Shown here piece by piece: positions 8,889 through 18,403 of a stretch of 40,821 nucleotides of DNA (position 1 is its first letter; every line of letters starts with the position of its first letter). The stretch is from Stramenopiles sp. TOSAG23-3. Taxonomy: Eukaryota > Sar. The notes under the pieces were generated by a model. The model had not been told where the DNA came from. It worked only from the letters and a program-made list of their open reading frames with translations, and made no database searches. Location: contig LT642180.1 of the NCBI GenBank assembly GCA_900128585.1, forward strand, positions 1 to 40,821, written 5' to 3'. Made by a program: the position numbers and the translations under genes.

Positions 8889-9022
8889 TTAGATTTTAAG
8901 TAATAAAAAAAATTATCTTTCCTCATGCACCGCGTAATTTAATCTCCACAAAAAAAAGTTATTTTTTGTCTTTGAATTACACCCCGACAAATTGCATCTT
9001 TATAATCGAGCACAAGGCCACC

Positions 9023-10603
9023 CTACCCTCTCCCCGTACGGTACCCTACTCTCGGCTGCCCTCTCCAATTTGCGGAGGCTTTCCTCCCCAATGGCATTTT
9101 TTTCTTCTTCCCTTGGTACCCTCTATTGCGACCGTTTTGTACAGACGTTGTAGGCGAAACAATTTGCTTTGGGGCAGCTGCGGCTTGGATTTTCCCCATT
9201 TGCTGTTGGTACTGGTGTTGGTTGTTAAATACCACAGGCACAAACGGCTCTATCGTGCTGGTCAGTTGGTCTATTTTTTCGCTCATCACGTTCAACTCAT
9301 TTAAGAATACATAAAACATTCGACCATCTCTTTTCTTGTGCTTAAGAATGCTGCAAGCCATCTCAAGGGCTGTAAGGGCGCGCTGACGCTCCGCTCGTGC
9401 CTGTGATAGTTCGTGCACCAGCCGACCATTTTGCTTCTCTTTGTAGGCGACAGATTGCTCTACTTTGATCCGATGTTTCATATTCCGTAGATTGGCCTGT
9501 TTCTCCTTTATTTCTGATACTGCGGCACTCCAAGCGTCCATTGTGGCACGATTGTCCTTCAGTTCATCGTTCATCTTTTTCAAAAGCCCGCGCTTTTTTC
9601 TACTCGCCCCTTTTTCATTTGCAATCTTTATTCTCAAAAATTCAAGGCTTTTCTCCAGCTCCATCAGTTCAGCCACGGACGCCTCGTCTGCGACTTCCTC
9701 CACGGGAATGTCGCCCACCGAAATTTCTTCGATCGGTTCAGGTTCTGGAAATTTTCCGAACTGAATATAGTGCGACTGGGGCTTTGCTGCCGTTCTAGAC
9801 CCTTTCCCTTCAAGGTTCGACCGGCGCGGTCTTGTCATCGCCATCAGTTTGCTCCGCCCTCCAGCAAGCTCGGGCGCGTCGATATGAATTACAACAGACT
9901 TTTTTCTATGTTGAGGGGTATGTTGGGGGCGTTTTTTCGGGGGCGTTCGTTTCACTTTCCTTTGCAACGAGGGACTAAGCTTGCTTTTGCCTTTGCTTTC
10001 GGGTTCTGCACGCGGTTTTAATAGCTTCTTTTCCTCCCTGTTCAATCTGGCGTGTGGAATTTTAGTTTGCTTCTTATGTACAGGAGAGTTTTTACGGTTG
10101 CTGCGCCCTCGATATAGTGCTTGAATTTTGGTTGCTGCGTTCTCCGATTCTACCCATTGCTGAATTCTGTCGTTGTCCTCTTTTAGTTTTCTTTGCGTTT
10201 CCCGCTCGTTTCTCCCCCTTAACCTGGCCTGTATTTTGACAACTGCCGCGCCCTGCTCTTGTAGCAATTTTCTCTCTTTCGCATGATTCGCAGCATTTCT
10301 ACCTTTCTTTCCTCGTTGCAGTGCTTGAATCTTCAATGCCGCCTGCTTTCTCTGCTCGAGTTCAAGTCTGTTTTTTTCTATCATCTCGTTGAACGCTGGA
10401 TCCTCCTCTTCACTTACATCGTCCATTAGGTCTAAATCATACGGCGCGTCTATACCCTCGTCGTCCAAGTCATCAAAATCAAAATTGTCGTTTTCAACGG
10501 CCTCTGCCCCTTGATCGTAATTTTCCACCAGCCCTTCATCCAACTCCAGGGTCCATCCTTCTTCATCACTCGAAACGAGGTTCGTTGAATCATAATCACT
10601 CAT
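9023..10603 (-). CDS. IQ-motif coiled-coil protein
   Basis: Encodes 526 residues. Residues 1-75 are strongly acidic (Asp/Glu). Three IQ motifs that bind calmodulin or centrin-type light chains follow: ALKIQALQRGKKGR near 90-105, VVKIQARLRGRNER near 121-135 and ATKIQALYRGRSNR near 157-171. The section ~175-260 is Lys/Arg/Pro-rich and disordered. A charged coiled coil covers roughly 300-460 (for example LEFLRIKIANEKG). The C terminus is basic and Gly-rich. The build suggests a calcium-regulated cytoskeletal or flagellar scaffold, but no specific family was recognised. Start is the ATG complement at 10601-10603. It converges on the 2OG oxygenase gene. Confidence 0.85.
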   Translation of the reverse strand: MSDYDSTNLVSSDEEGWTLELDEGLVENYDQGAEAVENDNFDFDDLDDEGIDAPYDLDLMDDVSEEEDPAFNEMIEKNRLELEQRKQAALKIQALQRGKKGRNAANHAKERKLLQEQGAAVVKIQARLRGRNERETQRKLKEDNDRIQQWVESENAATKIQALYRGRSNRKNSPVHKKQTKIPHARLNREEKKLLKPRAEPESKGKSKLSPSLQRKVKRTPPKKRPQHTPQHRKKSVVIHIDAPELAGGRSKLMAMTRPRRSNLEGKGSRTAAKPQSHYIQFGKFPEPEPIEEISVGDIPVEEVADEASVAELMELEKSLEFLRIKIANEKGASRKKRGLLKKMNDELKDNRATMDAWSAAVSEIKEKQANLRNMKHRIKVEQSVAYKEKQNGRLVHELSQARAERQRALTALEMACSILKHKKRDGRMFYVFLNELNVMSEKIDQLTSTIEPFVPVVFNNQHQYQQQMGKIQAAAAPKQIVSPTTSVQNGRNRGYQGKKKKMPLGRKASANWRGQPRVGYRTGRG

Positions 10604-11477
10604 GCTGTACCAAGGAACACGAGGCTCTTATGCAGAACGACCACGCGCACACTTTCGTGTTTGCAGTAAATGTAAATGAAAACAAAATCATCATTACATG
10701 AATAATTCAACCTTTGATTATAAAATATTACAAACCTTATATAGAAATATAAATTCACTCAAATATTTTTCGTTGTGCTTGGTATACTTGGTATAGTAGT
10801 TGTATATATATTTAAATACAAAAGTAACGGGTAGAAATAGACACACTATCTATTAATTATAAATAAATAAATAACGAGTCAGGAGTCAGGAGTCAAGCCG
10901 CCACATTATATCTTAGTTAAGAAGAAGAAGAACAAATCTATTTTTAAATTCTCTTTTTTTTTGCTTAAATATTATAGTAGTGCCACTTATTGGCACTTAT
11001 AGGCACTTAAGACTAGTTATATAATAATTAGACTAGACTAATTTCCGAGTCGTCTTCTCTTTAAATGTTTCTTTCCTTCTTTTTGTTCTTGTCAACGATA
11101 TTGTTTCCATAGTGCCCTTTGATAAAGGTGTATATTGTACAGTACTTGTATAATCATTTCATTATTCTAAATAATGAGTATTCCTATCTAATCTATATAT
11201 TTCTTTTTTTTAAATTTTATTTAGTCCTCGTATAATAATAATAATACTTCTTCTTTTTTTTTTATAATAATATTATAATTCATATTATAATATTATTTTT
11301 CAATAATAATTATAAAAAAAAAATTGTTGATTCTTGTTGTTTTTGACTTTTCTTTGTTGGTGAACTTTTCTTATTCGACAATAAGTAAAAATGCATCGCG
11401 CGTTTTGTGTATAATGATTATCCTCAAATAATTTGTCACGTTTTAAACCACTGTCATCCCTGTGTCGTGATTGAATC
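10604..11477. other. AT-rich divergent gap
   Basis: Shared upstream region of the IQ gene (-) and ankyrin gene (+). It contains a 7-bp direct repeat near 10880, a GTGCC/GGCAC hairpin with an extra GGCACTTA copy near 10980-11010, and ATA/TAA runs from 11230 to 11330. No coding signal is seen. Confidence 0.6.
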
Positions 11478-12431
11478 ATGGGAAATAGTGCACCAGGGGC
11501 AGGTTTGCTCCGTGCCGTGGAAGATGGCAACTTAGTGGAAGTAAGAAAATGTCTTGGGTCAGGTGGCACGGTCAACGTGAACGAGTCTCGAAATAAGTAT
11601 GGGAAGTCAGCGTTAGAAATTGCCGTGGCAGCTCGTGATGGCGCATTAGTAGACTGTTTGCTGGCTGCTGGTGCAAACCCAGGTGTGTCAAACTCGTACA
11701 ACAACACGCCTTTGCACACTGCGGCGGGTTCCGGCGAAACTGTTATTGTAGACTTGCTGTTGAAGTACAAGGCACACCCGAGCGTGGTTAATATGGACGG
11801 AATGACACCATTGGATTGTTGCCTTCACTGGGAAAGATCCCAGCCAGCGCGCGCAACGAGCTGGCAGCAAATGCGTTGCGCTGCTATTCTACTGGCCTAC
11901 GGCGGGTACGCAGTAAAGTTTTCGTCGGGAAACCCCAACGCCGCTGCTACCGCGGTTCCCATCGGGGATGGCGCAAAGCTGACGTCGGGTGTGGCGACTA
12001 CCGTCCCAGTATCGGTCGATATCGTCCCCGTCGTCAACGCCGTTCCTGTTGATTTTGCCACGTTACTAGCTGTCCCTAGTTACTACAACCAGCACATACC
12101 TGGGACAGGGGTCCCAGTTGTCAAGGTAGAAGCGAGTGGCGCACAGATCAGCACTCAGTGGACCGCTTTGTTGAATCGATTTTCAAGTTGCACCGACGCA
12201 GAAGCACTGTTCACATGTTTGCAAGAGATTTCTGCAGTGTTACAATCCTCTTTAGCTAGCGACGGCAATGCTGCGGATCGCGAATTTTTGATTTCTCAGA
12301 AGCCTCACTTTATAGCCATCGGAACCTATAAATTTACAGGTTCCCCTCAAATTTGGAGTGCACAAGTAGCACAGTTGTACTCAAAAGTCTGCTGTCAATT
12401 TCAATTCCAGGCAGCATATTATAAAAATTAA
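11478..12431 (+). CDS. Ankyrin-repeat protein
   Basis: Encodes 317 residues. Ankyrin repeats fill roughly residues 5-150: a degenerate first repeat (LLRAVEDGNLVEVRKCL), YGKSALEIAVAARDGALVDCLLAAGAN, YNNTPLHTAAGSGETVIVDLLLKYKA with the classic TPLH tetrapeptide, and DGMTPLDCC. The rest (150-317) is Ala/Val-rich and then helical, with no domain I recognise. Ankyrin repeats mediate protein contacts, so the partner is unknown. The N terminus MGNSAPG has Gly2, but Pro6 argues against N-myristoylation. The gene is followed on the same strand by the Sec66-like gene after about 1 kb, so they are separate transcription units. Confidence 0.88.
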   Translation: MGNSAPGAGLLRAVEDGNLVEVRKCLGSGGTVNVNESRNKYGKSALEIAVAARDGALVDCLLAAGANPGVSNSYNNTPLHTAAGSGETVIVDLLLKYKAHPSVVNMDGMTPLDCCLHWERSQPARATSWQQMRCAAILLAYGGYAVKFSSGNPNAAATAVPIGDGAKLTSGVATTVPVSVDIVPVVNAVPVDFATLLAVPSYYNQHIPGTGVPVVKVEASGAQISTQWTALLNRFSSCTDAEALFTCLQEISAVLQSSLASDGNAADREFLISQKPHFIAIGTYKFTGSPQIWSAQVAQLYSKVCCQFQFQAAYYKN

Positions 12432-13441
12432 TACTAATATTTTGTACTATTAATGAACATATTCCTATTCATAAAATCAATCGAAACATCACGCACAAAT
12501 ATACTATACACACAATATTGAAACTATTCACCCAATTCCTTATTTTCTTCTTTTATTTTTCCTATATCTATAATACTATACATTTCAGTATTCTATTCAT
12601 TTTATTTTTCGCTATTTTTCCAAGAGAAGAGAGAGGAGAAGAGAAGAAAAAGAAAAAGAGGAAAGAAAGAAAAGAAAGACGAACAAAAAAAGAAAGAAAG
12701 AATAATGATTAATAAAATAATACAGTAATAATAGAAGAAGAAGAAGAAGAAAAAAACATTGAAGGAAGGAAAGAAAGAAGACACTCTCTACTCTACAGTC
12801 TTCTACATTATAACATATACACAGGATAGAAAAAAGCATCGCCACCACCAATCCCTTTTATATAGCTATAGTGAGGAGACATAATTCTCGGCCTTTGATT
12901 GACACAGCTCCAACTCTCATCTCTCAACTGTGGCACTACGTAAGCGTAAGCTCACACAGTATACACAAAAGTATAGCTAAATAGACCAGACCACTTTATT
13001 ATATTTTTTTATAATGATGATGTTAGTTGTGTGTTTATATAATAATTTAATTAAATAATACCACCACCAGGTATATAACATACACAGAGCACCAAGATAA
13101 TGGATAATAATAATAAAAAAATCATCATCATTAATTTATTTTATTATTTGTTTTGTTGTTTGTTGAGCGAATTATTTCTTTCATTTTAGTTTAGTTTAAA
13201 TCAGCAGGACGACCGGGGTTCACTTCCACTACACCACTATGACACACTTTTGATTTATAAATTTGATTGCCTTGCGTACATTCCAGATGGATTGCTAATT
13301 ATATTGTCACGCACAAACACTTTTGAATTTTGAGTTGGTAAACATCGTTCCCCACGACGCAGCTATTACACCTACGGCAAGTTGCAAAGGTCAGTTTTCT
13401 CCATTACCCCCCTGCAACACGTTGACGTTCGATCGGGCACC
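12432..13441. other. Tandem gap with GAA/AAG purine tract
   Basis: Lies between two plus-strand genes. A purine-rich tract of AGA, GAAA and AAG repeats spans about 12622-12780. The rest is AT-rich with short TAA and ATA runs. A GC-richer leader starts near 13320 before the Sec66-like start. A GGGGTTCACTTCC string at 13216 resembles a tRNA B box, but the flanks do not fold as a T arm. Confidence 0.6.
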
Positions 13442-14281
13442 ATGGACGTTCTGGACTTGTTGTTTATCTCGACCTTGGTCGGTTCTGTGTATTTGGTTTA
13501 TAAATTCAAGATAGGACAGAAGATTCAAAAGATGTTTTTCAAACCTGATACAGATTCAGCACTTAAATATTTGAGAGCGGTGGACCCACTCAGTGGTGAG
13601 ATATGCGAGCGGTCGGGGGAAGAAGAGAGAGGCTTTGGCTGGGGCGATTTTTACGATGTACGTATACCAGTAAAGCAAATTAGGGAATATGAATTGGCAT
13701 CTGCTCATGCAAAGGAACACAAAGGCGTGCCCTCGGACGAGCAGCTGCAGCAAATGCTGCTAATCCGGGCCATTGCTTGCATTCCAGCCTTCCGTAGAAT
13801 TGAAAACGAAACTCCGGAAATGGAGGCCTGCTTTAAGAAGGGCAACCTCCCAGAGACCAACTGGAAAGAAGTCCGGGCGGCACGGGATTGGATGAACGAG
13901 GAGTTCATGGAGATCCAAGCAGAGGCAAACAGGCTCATTGAGGGTTGGGGGGCCCATATCATTGGCCACGCGGTGCAAAAGTACGACGAAATAACGCATC
14001 AAAGGCACGCGCACGAAATGGCCCAGCGCGAGGAAATGATGAAGGCCAGGCGCCGCAAAGCCGCGCGAAGCCAACAAAAGCACGACAAGGAAATCGAACG
14101 GCAGCAAGAAGTGAAGCGCCAGCGCGCAGCGGACAAAATGGCAGAGCAGATTTTGGAAGAAGAACAGGCCAACAGCCCCCGAGAGAGCCCAAAAGAGGGC
14201 TTGAAGCAGCGCAAGAAGGTGGACAGTTCTCCAACAAAGGGAAAAAAGAAGGCAGGGTTAAAGAAAGGCTTTCTGAACTGA
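13442..14281 (+). CDS. SEC66: Sec66/Sec71-like ER translocon subunit
   Basis: Encodes 279 residues. A single membrane span lies at about 5-21 (DLLFISTLVGSVYLVYKF) with a basic cytosolic start. The segment at about 105-170, from LLIRAIACIPAFRRIEN through GNLPETNWKEVRAARDW to EANRLIEGWG, matches the conserved helical region of Sec66 (Sec71), a partner of Sec62/Sec63 in post-translational import into the ER. Yeast Sec66 is about 206 residues; the extra length is a charged, partly coiled Lys/Arg/Glu-rich tail after ~180. I chose the ATG at 13442 in a strong context (CACCATGG); the frame is open further upstream but has no ATG. The assignment rests on pattern recognition of one conserved region and should be tested by profile search. 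Confidence 0.65.
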   Translation: MDVLDLLFISTLVGSVYLVYKFKIGQKIQKMFFKPDTDSALKYLRAVDPLSGEICERSGEEERGFGWGDFYDVRIPVKQIREYELASAHAKEHKGVPSDEQLQQMLLIRAIACIPAFRRIENETPEMEACFKKGNLPETNWKEVRAARDWMNEEFMEIQAEANRLIEGWGAHIIGHAVQKYDEITHQRHAHEMAQREEMMKARRRKAARSQQKHDKEIERQQEVKRQRAADKMAEQILEEEQANSPRESPKEGLKQRKKVDSSPTKGKKKAGLKKGFLN

Positions 14282-14760
14282 ACCTGCAGGTAAACACAGC
14301 ACACTGTTGTCGTTTAGTCGCACTACATTTGTTCACGAGGAGGGAAAATTTTCTAAATTTAACTTAAGTTTTAAAAGGTTTTGTCAGTTTAATGATTCAA
14401 CGTATACTCCGTTGCTCTTTTCAAGTTAAGAAGAAAGAGAAACATTTTAGATATTAATTCAAATTTGTTTTTTTATAATTCAAATTTAAGTCCCTCGATA
14501 TTGAAAAAACACTCTCTGTGGGTTGATTTGAAATGCGTTCTGCCTCTCCGTACGAAAAGTGAACCAAGTACTTAGTAGTTGTTAGTATCATAAATCTTAA
14601 ATAACAGCCAATTTTTCGGTGCTAAATTTTTTGTGTTTCAATTGATATCTGAAATTTAAATTAACTTTATATCTCAAAATAGTTATACACACAAGCCGAA
14701 AACGAATTCCCCCTGCTCCAGCAAGGCAACAAGTCTCTCATCTCATTCTGATAAACTTGA
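14282..14760. other. Convergent gap with one M element
   Basis: Between the Sec66-like gene and the minus-strand membrane protein gene. It is AT-rich, with one forward M copy at 14599-14617. No other structure is obvious. Confidence 0.6.
14599..14617 (+). repeat. M element copy, single
   Basis: AAATAACAGCCAATTTTT matches the first part of the M core; the CTTG end is replaced by CGG. I found no clear flanking direct repeat, so this copy is probably older. Confidence 0.7.
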
Positions 14761-15321
14761 TTAGAACCCCGTGGATACGATCCGAATGGCATTTATCCTC
14801 GTCTTGATTTTCGCCTTCTCCGTTTCTATTCCAACTATCATAGTCTTTATGTCTTCAGCAGCCCCGTTGGTAACACCATTCTCCAGCGTTTCTCTCAAAT
14901 TTGATTCTTTCCGGCGCAAGCTGGTCAATTCCTCACGGAGTCTGACCCGTTCGTCGCTTGCCCCAGCAGTGTCTTGCTTCGCCCTTATTTCCTGTTCCGG
15001 AAACTCTTGTTGCGGCTCAGCGGGTTCAGGCAACGATCTGCCGGCTAGAACTTCATTCACAACGTCCTGGTCTTCTAACGTCGACCCATCCAGCAAGTCG
15101 CCAGTTTTGTTCCATTTGTACAAAAGCGAACAAAAGAGCAAAAAACCACCGGCTGCTAAGCCACGGGACAGTGCCGTGTTCCGTACCTCCGGAGGAGGCG
15201 GGGGAGGAGACAAACCGAACTCCTTCGTCGAAAACGCCGTTTTCCGAAAGGCTTGAATCTGCACCGATCTACTACAGACTCTACTTTTGCCAAGAAAGGC
15301 AACACCATATAGCCTTAACAT
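14761..15321 (-). CDS. Single-span protein with mitochondrial-type presequence
   Basis: Encodes 186 residues from the ATG complement at 15319-15321. The first ~35 residues are rich in Arg, Ser and Ala and lack acidic residues until STKEFG, which looks like a mitochondrial targeting peptide. A poly-Pro stretch (PPPPPP) follows, then one membrane span at about 55-70 (GLAAGGFLLFCSLLYKW). The remainder is acidic and then a coiled coil (ERVRLREELTSLRRKESNLRETLE). This is the pattern of an inner-membrane assembly or scaffold protein, but I recognise no family. The frame extends 20 codons upstream without an ATG. Confidence 0.7.
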   Translation of the reverse strand: MLRLYGVAFLGKSRVCSRSVQIQAFRKTAFSTKEFGLSPPPPPPEVRNTALSRGLAAGGFLLFCSLLYKWNKTGDLLDGSTLEDQDVVNEVLAGRSLPEPAEPQQEFPEQEIRAKQDTAGASDERVRLREELTSLRRKESNLRETLENGVTNGAAEDIKTMIVGIETEKAKIKTRINAIRIVSTGF

Positions 15322-16181
15322 GTCGCGAGAAACTCCAAACGTATACAAACTGTACTCACAGAAAACGGCTATTCCAGGCAATAGTCACGCGACGAGTGGA
15401 AGTGGATTTCCTTCAATTCAATAAGGTGTGTAAATATATATAAGAATATCTTTCTATCTCAATCTACCAACGTAAGTAAGACAGAGGATATTTCTCAAAT
15501 GCTGACGTATATCAAAATCAATCGTTTCTATAATAATTATTATTAATTATTATAGAAAATACATTCATACGACGGACGGACGACAAAAAGAATAAAATAA
15601 TTATTATAATTGGCCCCAACACCCAACAACAGACCAACAGAGACGACTTCTTAATTATTCTCTTTTTTTTTATTTCTTCCGCCGTACCCCAGGAGGTAGG
15701 TAATATATTAATACCAGGTACGGAACCGGTGGAAGACGACTAGTAAATTTTTAATTGTGTAATATATAATTATCTATATAGAGAACTGACTAAAAAAATA
15801 TTAATAAAAAATAAAAATATACTGTAATACTGTACCGGTACAGAACTGTACTGTAATAAAAAAACATTTTTTCTTTCTTCTTCTCTTCTTCTTCTTTTTC
15901 TTCCAAATAATTAATAATTATTACTAATTTTATTTCATCATTAAAAAAAAAAGGAAAAATGAAAGAATAAGAAGGATGATGTGTCCTGTATTGGAGATGT
16001 ACAATAGGAGAATAGTAAAGGAATTCAAATTTTGTTGAATATTGTTGTGTGCGTGTTGTTTGAAAGAAAGAAACCAATTCAATGGTTTGGAGAGTATTAC
16101 ATAAAGCTTACGATTCATAACCATGGTTTACAAAAGAATGAGATGATACGATAGAATTACTCATCCTACACACGACATTGT
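15322..16181. other. AT-rich tandem gap
   Basis: Upstream region of the preceding minus-strand gene and downstream of RPA3. It holds a TTC-rich tract near 15871-15903, a perfect 14-bp palindrome CTGTACCGGTACAG at 15830-15843 flanked by two copies of ACTGTAATA, and GACGACTAG near 15736. No gene was found; open frames here are low-complexity. Confidence 0.6.
15830..15843. repeat. 14-bp palindrome with TACCGGTA core
   Basis: CTGTACCGGTACAG is self-complementary. The same TACCGGTA core appears in the tandem repeat at 18551-18586. Confidence 0.7.
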
Positions 16182-16511
16182 TTACTCTGATGGGTGGAAC
16201 ATTCCTTTGAACTGGCTGTTTTGGAACTGCGTGAGTTTCAAGTATTGGTCCATATCTACCTCGTTCCAGGGGGTGTTTTTGAATTCCTGAACTTCTGCAG
16301 CTCCAGTTGCACGGCCAACAATTTCCACGTACGGGGAGTCATACGAACCGCCTCCACCTTGGGCTCGCACGATATTAATCGTGGTGCCATCTGCTGCTTG
16401 AACCTGCGCGTTCGACCCGTCGTCACTGAGGACCTTCCCCATCAATATGACACTTTTTCCGCTGTGTTGTTGGACATCGCTTCCACTTAGTCTTGGCATG
16501 TATCCTTCCAT
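16182..16511 (-). CDS. RPA3: Replication protein A small subunit (RPA14/RPA3)
   Basis: Encodes 109 residues, close to the 121 of human RPA3. The OB-fold pattern is clear: a start with MPRLSGSDVQQHSGKSVILMGKV, the middle QVQAADGTTINIV, and the diagnostic SPYVEIVGRATG followed by the C-terminal helix DMDQYLKLTQFQ that packs against RPA2. RPA3 is the small subunit of the heterotrimer that coats single-stranded DNA in replication and repair in the nucleus. The start is the ATG complement at 16509-16511. A (TC)n microsatellite lies about 25 bp upstream of the start, so it is likely in the 5' UTR or core promoter. Confidence 0.92.
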   Translation of the reverse strand: MEGYMPRLSGSDVQQHSGKSVILMGKVLSDDGSNAQVQAADGTTINIVRAQGGGGSYDSPYVEIVGRATGAAEVQEFKNTPWNEVDMDQYLKLTQFQNSQFKGMFHPSE

Positions 16512-17749
16512 TGTATCCTGTTCGCTCGTAGTTTATCTCTCTCTCTCTCTCTGAATTTAGTCGTGTATGAAACGATTACTTTACTTACTGAAATGAAAAA
16601 ACTTCCGGGGTGTGAAAGGCACTTCGTATCAGTCTTCAATACTTATGTTATACATGTAAATGCCCGGCACGAAATCATATGAATCGTGTTTGTTAGTTTT
16701 GTTTGTGATAATAAATTAATAATAATAATAAAAAAAAAAATACAGTAATAATAATAAAAATTAAAAAAAAAAGAGAAGAACAACCTACCAGGAGAAGAAG
16801 AGAGTGAAGAAAGAAGAAGAAGAAGAAGAAGAAGAAGAAAAAAAGGGAAGAAGAAGGAGGCGAGAAGAAGGGGTAGTAAAATAAAATAACAACATTTATA
16901 TGCTATGATGATGTATTTTATAAAATGATTTTGATGCGCAACTCAATCGGGTCAATGAACAGGACAGAGCATTGATTCCAATAAAAATATATTGATTTGC
17001 GCGGGATTTAACAACAACCAATTTATATTTATAATTTGTATACATTTTATGACAGCCTATAAAATGAAATCAATTGGAAAGAATCAAAGAGTATGGATAT
17101 ATAAACGATGGAATTAAATGACGTAATATAGTACTATGTATTAATATTTACAAGTACAATATTGTTTGTACTTTTTTGTTATATTTTAATATTTACCTAA
17201 GCTATAATGATATAAACAACTGATGCGATGCTGTCCCCTGTGTGGTGCTTCAAATCAATCACTTCCTTCTTCTTCTTTCTTCTTCTTCTTCTTCTTCTTC
17301 TTCTTCTTCTTCTTCTTCTTCTTCTTCTTCTTCTTCTTCTTCTTTTTCTTCTTTCTTTTTCTTCTTCTTCTTCTTCTTCTTTCTTCTTCTTCTTCTCTCA
17401 TGCTGTGTTTTTGTTTGTGTCAAGGGATCTCACCACAGCATCATCATCACTATTATTATTATTAAAAAAAATAATAATATAGACGACTACTGGTACAATA
17501 ATTTTAGTCTAGTCGAGACTAAAAAAATAATAATATAATAAAAAAAAGATATAATAAAATGTATTTACTATATATAATGCAAAGATGTTGAATAAATAGT
17601 AAAGGAAAAATCGGATTACTTGCCCGCGTGACACAAGCGGTGAATCAATCACCAAGTAAACAATTTCTAATTTTCCACCCCTTTCGCCGTTGGGGTAGTT
17701 GAGGGTCTGTTGACGACGAGAGTGTTTAGACGTGTTGCAAGCAAGCACG
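16512..17749. other. Long divergent gap with GAA and TTC microsatellites
   Basis: Shared upstream region of RPA3 (-) and the multi-span membrane protein (+). It contains (TC)n at 16536-16552, (GAA)n at about 16807-16840, a long TTC tract at about 17265-17398, TAGACGACTAC at 17480-17490 and an inverted repeat TTTAGTCT/AGACTAAA near 17503-17524. Open frames through the TTC tract are artefacts of the repeat. Confidence 0.7.
17265..17398. repeat. Long TTC/GAA microsatellite
   Basis: About 130 bp of almost pure TTC triplets with a few T-rich interruptions near 17343-17360. It is the longest simple repeat in the window. Homopurine-homopyrimidine mirror repeats of this length can form triplex DNA. 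Confidence 0.95.
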
Positions 17750-18403
17750 ATGATGGAGAAGTTAAGCGATAAGCTGAAACTGACGGGGGAGTGGCGTAAG
17801 GACAGCCGGACCATGCTGCGGCTGTACAGTTATCTTGATGCATTTCAGATTGGTTGTTGGTTTGTTACAGCCGTTGTATTTCAGTACCGGGCGAGCAAGG
17901 CGGCTTGTTCCCCTCTGTGGCGGGAGCATTTGTGCGCCTCGTCCATTGCACTGGACATGTTTGAGCCGTTTTTGTCTACCTTTGTCCCGGCCCTTGTTTT
18001 GTTTGGTTCGTACTGGAAGCTTCGAAAAGTTACCCGTTTCAACAGCGAAGATAGCTTGCCAAAGATGACCATCGCGTGCTTTATTCATCTGTACCTAAGC
18101 CTGGTCTACTTGTTGACGACAATATCCAGAAATTTTTGGTGGTTGATAGCGTTTGCTGCATTCGGCATTTTGCAAGATTTGCACATTTTGCTCCGGTTAA
18201 ACCTGCACTTTCGATTGGAGGAGTTTCCTAGCGAACAGAACGACAAAGGTCGTACCATGTGCGGGTGCATTCCTAGCCCCAAACAGTCTTCGTTTTTGTG
18301 GCCGTGCGCTTGGTTTGGAATATGCTTAGAATCTGTTCAACGAGATCGTAAACGTGATGAATGGCAACCAATGGAAACACAACCTTCAACAACCACGATT
18401 TGA
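17750..18403 (+). CDS. Multi-span membrane protein, unknown family
   Basis: Encodes 217 residues starting MMEKLSDKLKL; the second ATG at 17753 is equally possible. After a polar N terminus there are about four hydrophobic stretches: near 33-50 (IGCWFVTAVVF), 64-90 (SIALDMFEPFLSTFVPALVLFGSYW), 104-122 (ACFIHLYLSLVYLL) and 124-143 (NFWWLIAFAAFGILQDL). The Cys-containing tail (MCGCIPSPKQSS) is followed by a polar end. The composition is that of a true integral membrane protein and the frame fills its ORF. I do not recognise the family. Confidence 0.75.
   Translation: MMEKLSDKLKLTGEWRKDSRTMLRLYSYLDAFQIGCWFVTAVVFQYRASKAACSPLWREHLCASSIALDMFEPFLSTFVPALVLFGSYWKLRKVTRFNSEDSLPKMTIACFIHLYLSLVYLLTTISRNFWWLIAFAAFGILQDLHILLRLNLHFRLEEFPSEQNDKGRTMCGCIPSPKQSSFLWPCAWFGICLESVQRDRKRDEWQPMETQPSTTTI

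Larger units (their letters stand above)
8346..9022. other. Repeat-loaded convergent gap
   Basis: The longest convergent gap of the window, between the 2OG oxygenase and IQ genes. It contains four copies of the dispersed M element (8626-8781) and a copy of the second dispersed repeat (8783-8890). Without these it would resemble the other short convergent gaps. No gene is supported beyond a 20-codon frame described under the repeat. Confidence 0.7.

Noticed and set aside
11478-11500. N-myristoylation of the ankyrin protein (MGNSAP)
   Set aside because: Pro at position 6 does not fit the N-myristoyltransferase consensus, unlike the EF-hand and MyTH4-FERM proteins.
12518-12851. Open frames on both strands across the purine tract
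   Set aside because: Pure low-complexity Lys/Arg/Glu or Phe/Ser sequence from AAG/GAA repeats.
13205-13240. tRNA gene suggested by GGGGTTCACTTCC
   Set aside because: The flanking bases do not form a T-arm stem, and there is no matching A box or acceptor stem upstream.
13382-13441. Extended N terminus of the Sec66-like protein
   Set aside because: The frame is open but begins only with TTG; the first ATG at 13442 has a strong context and directly precedes the membrane span.
17223-17538. Overlapping open frames of 80-98 codons through the TTC tract
   Set aside because: They encode only Phe, Leu or Ser runs in all three frames, as any TTC repeat does.
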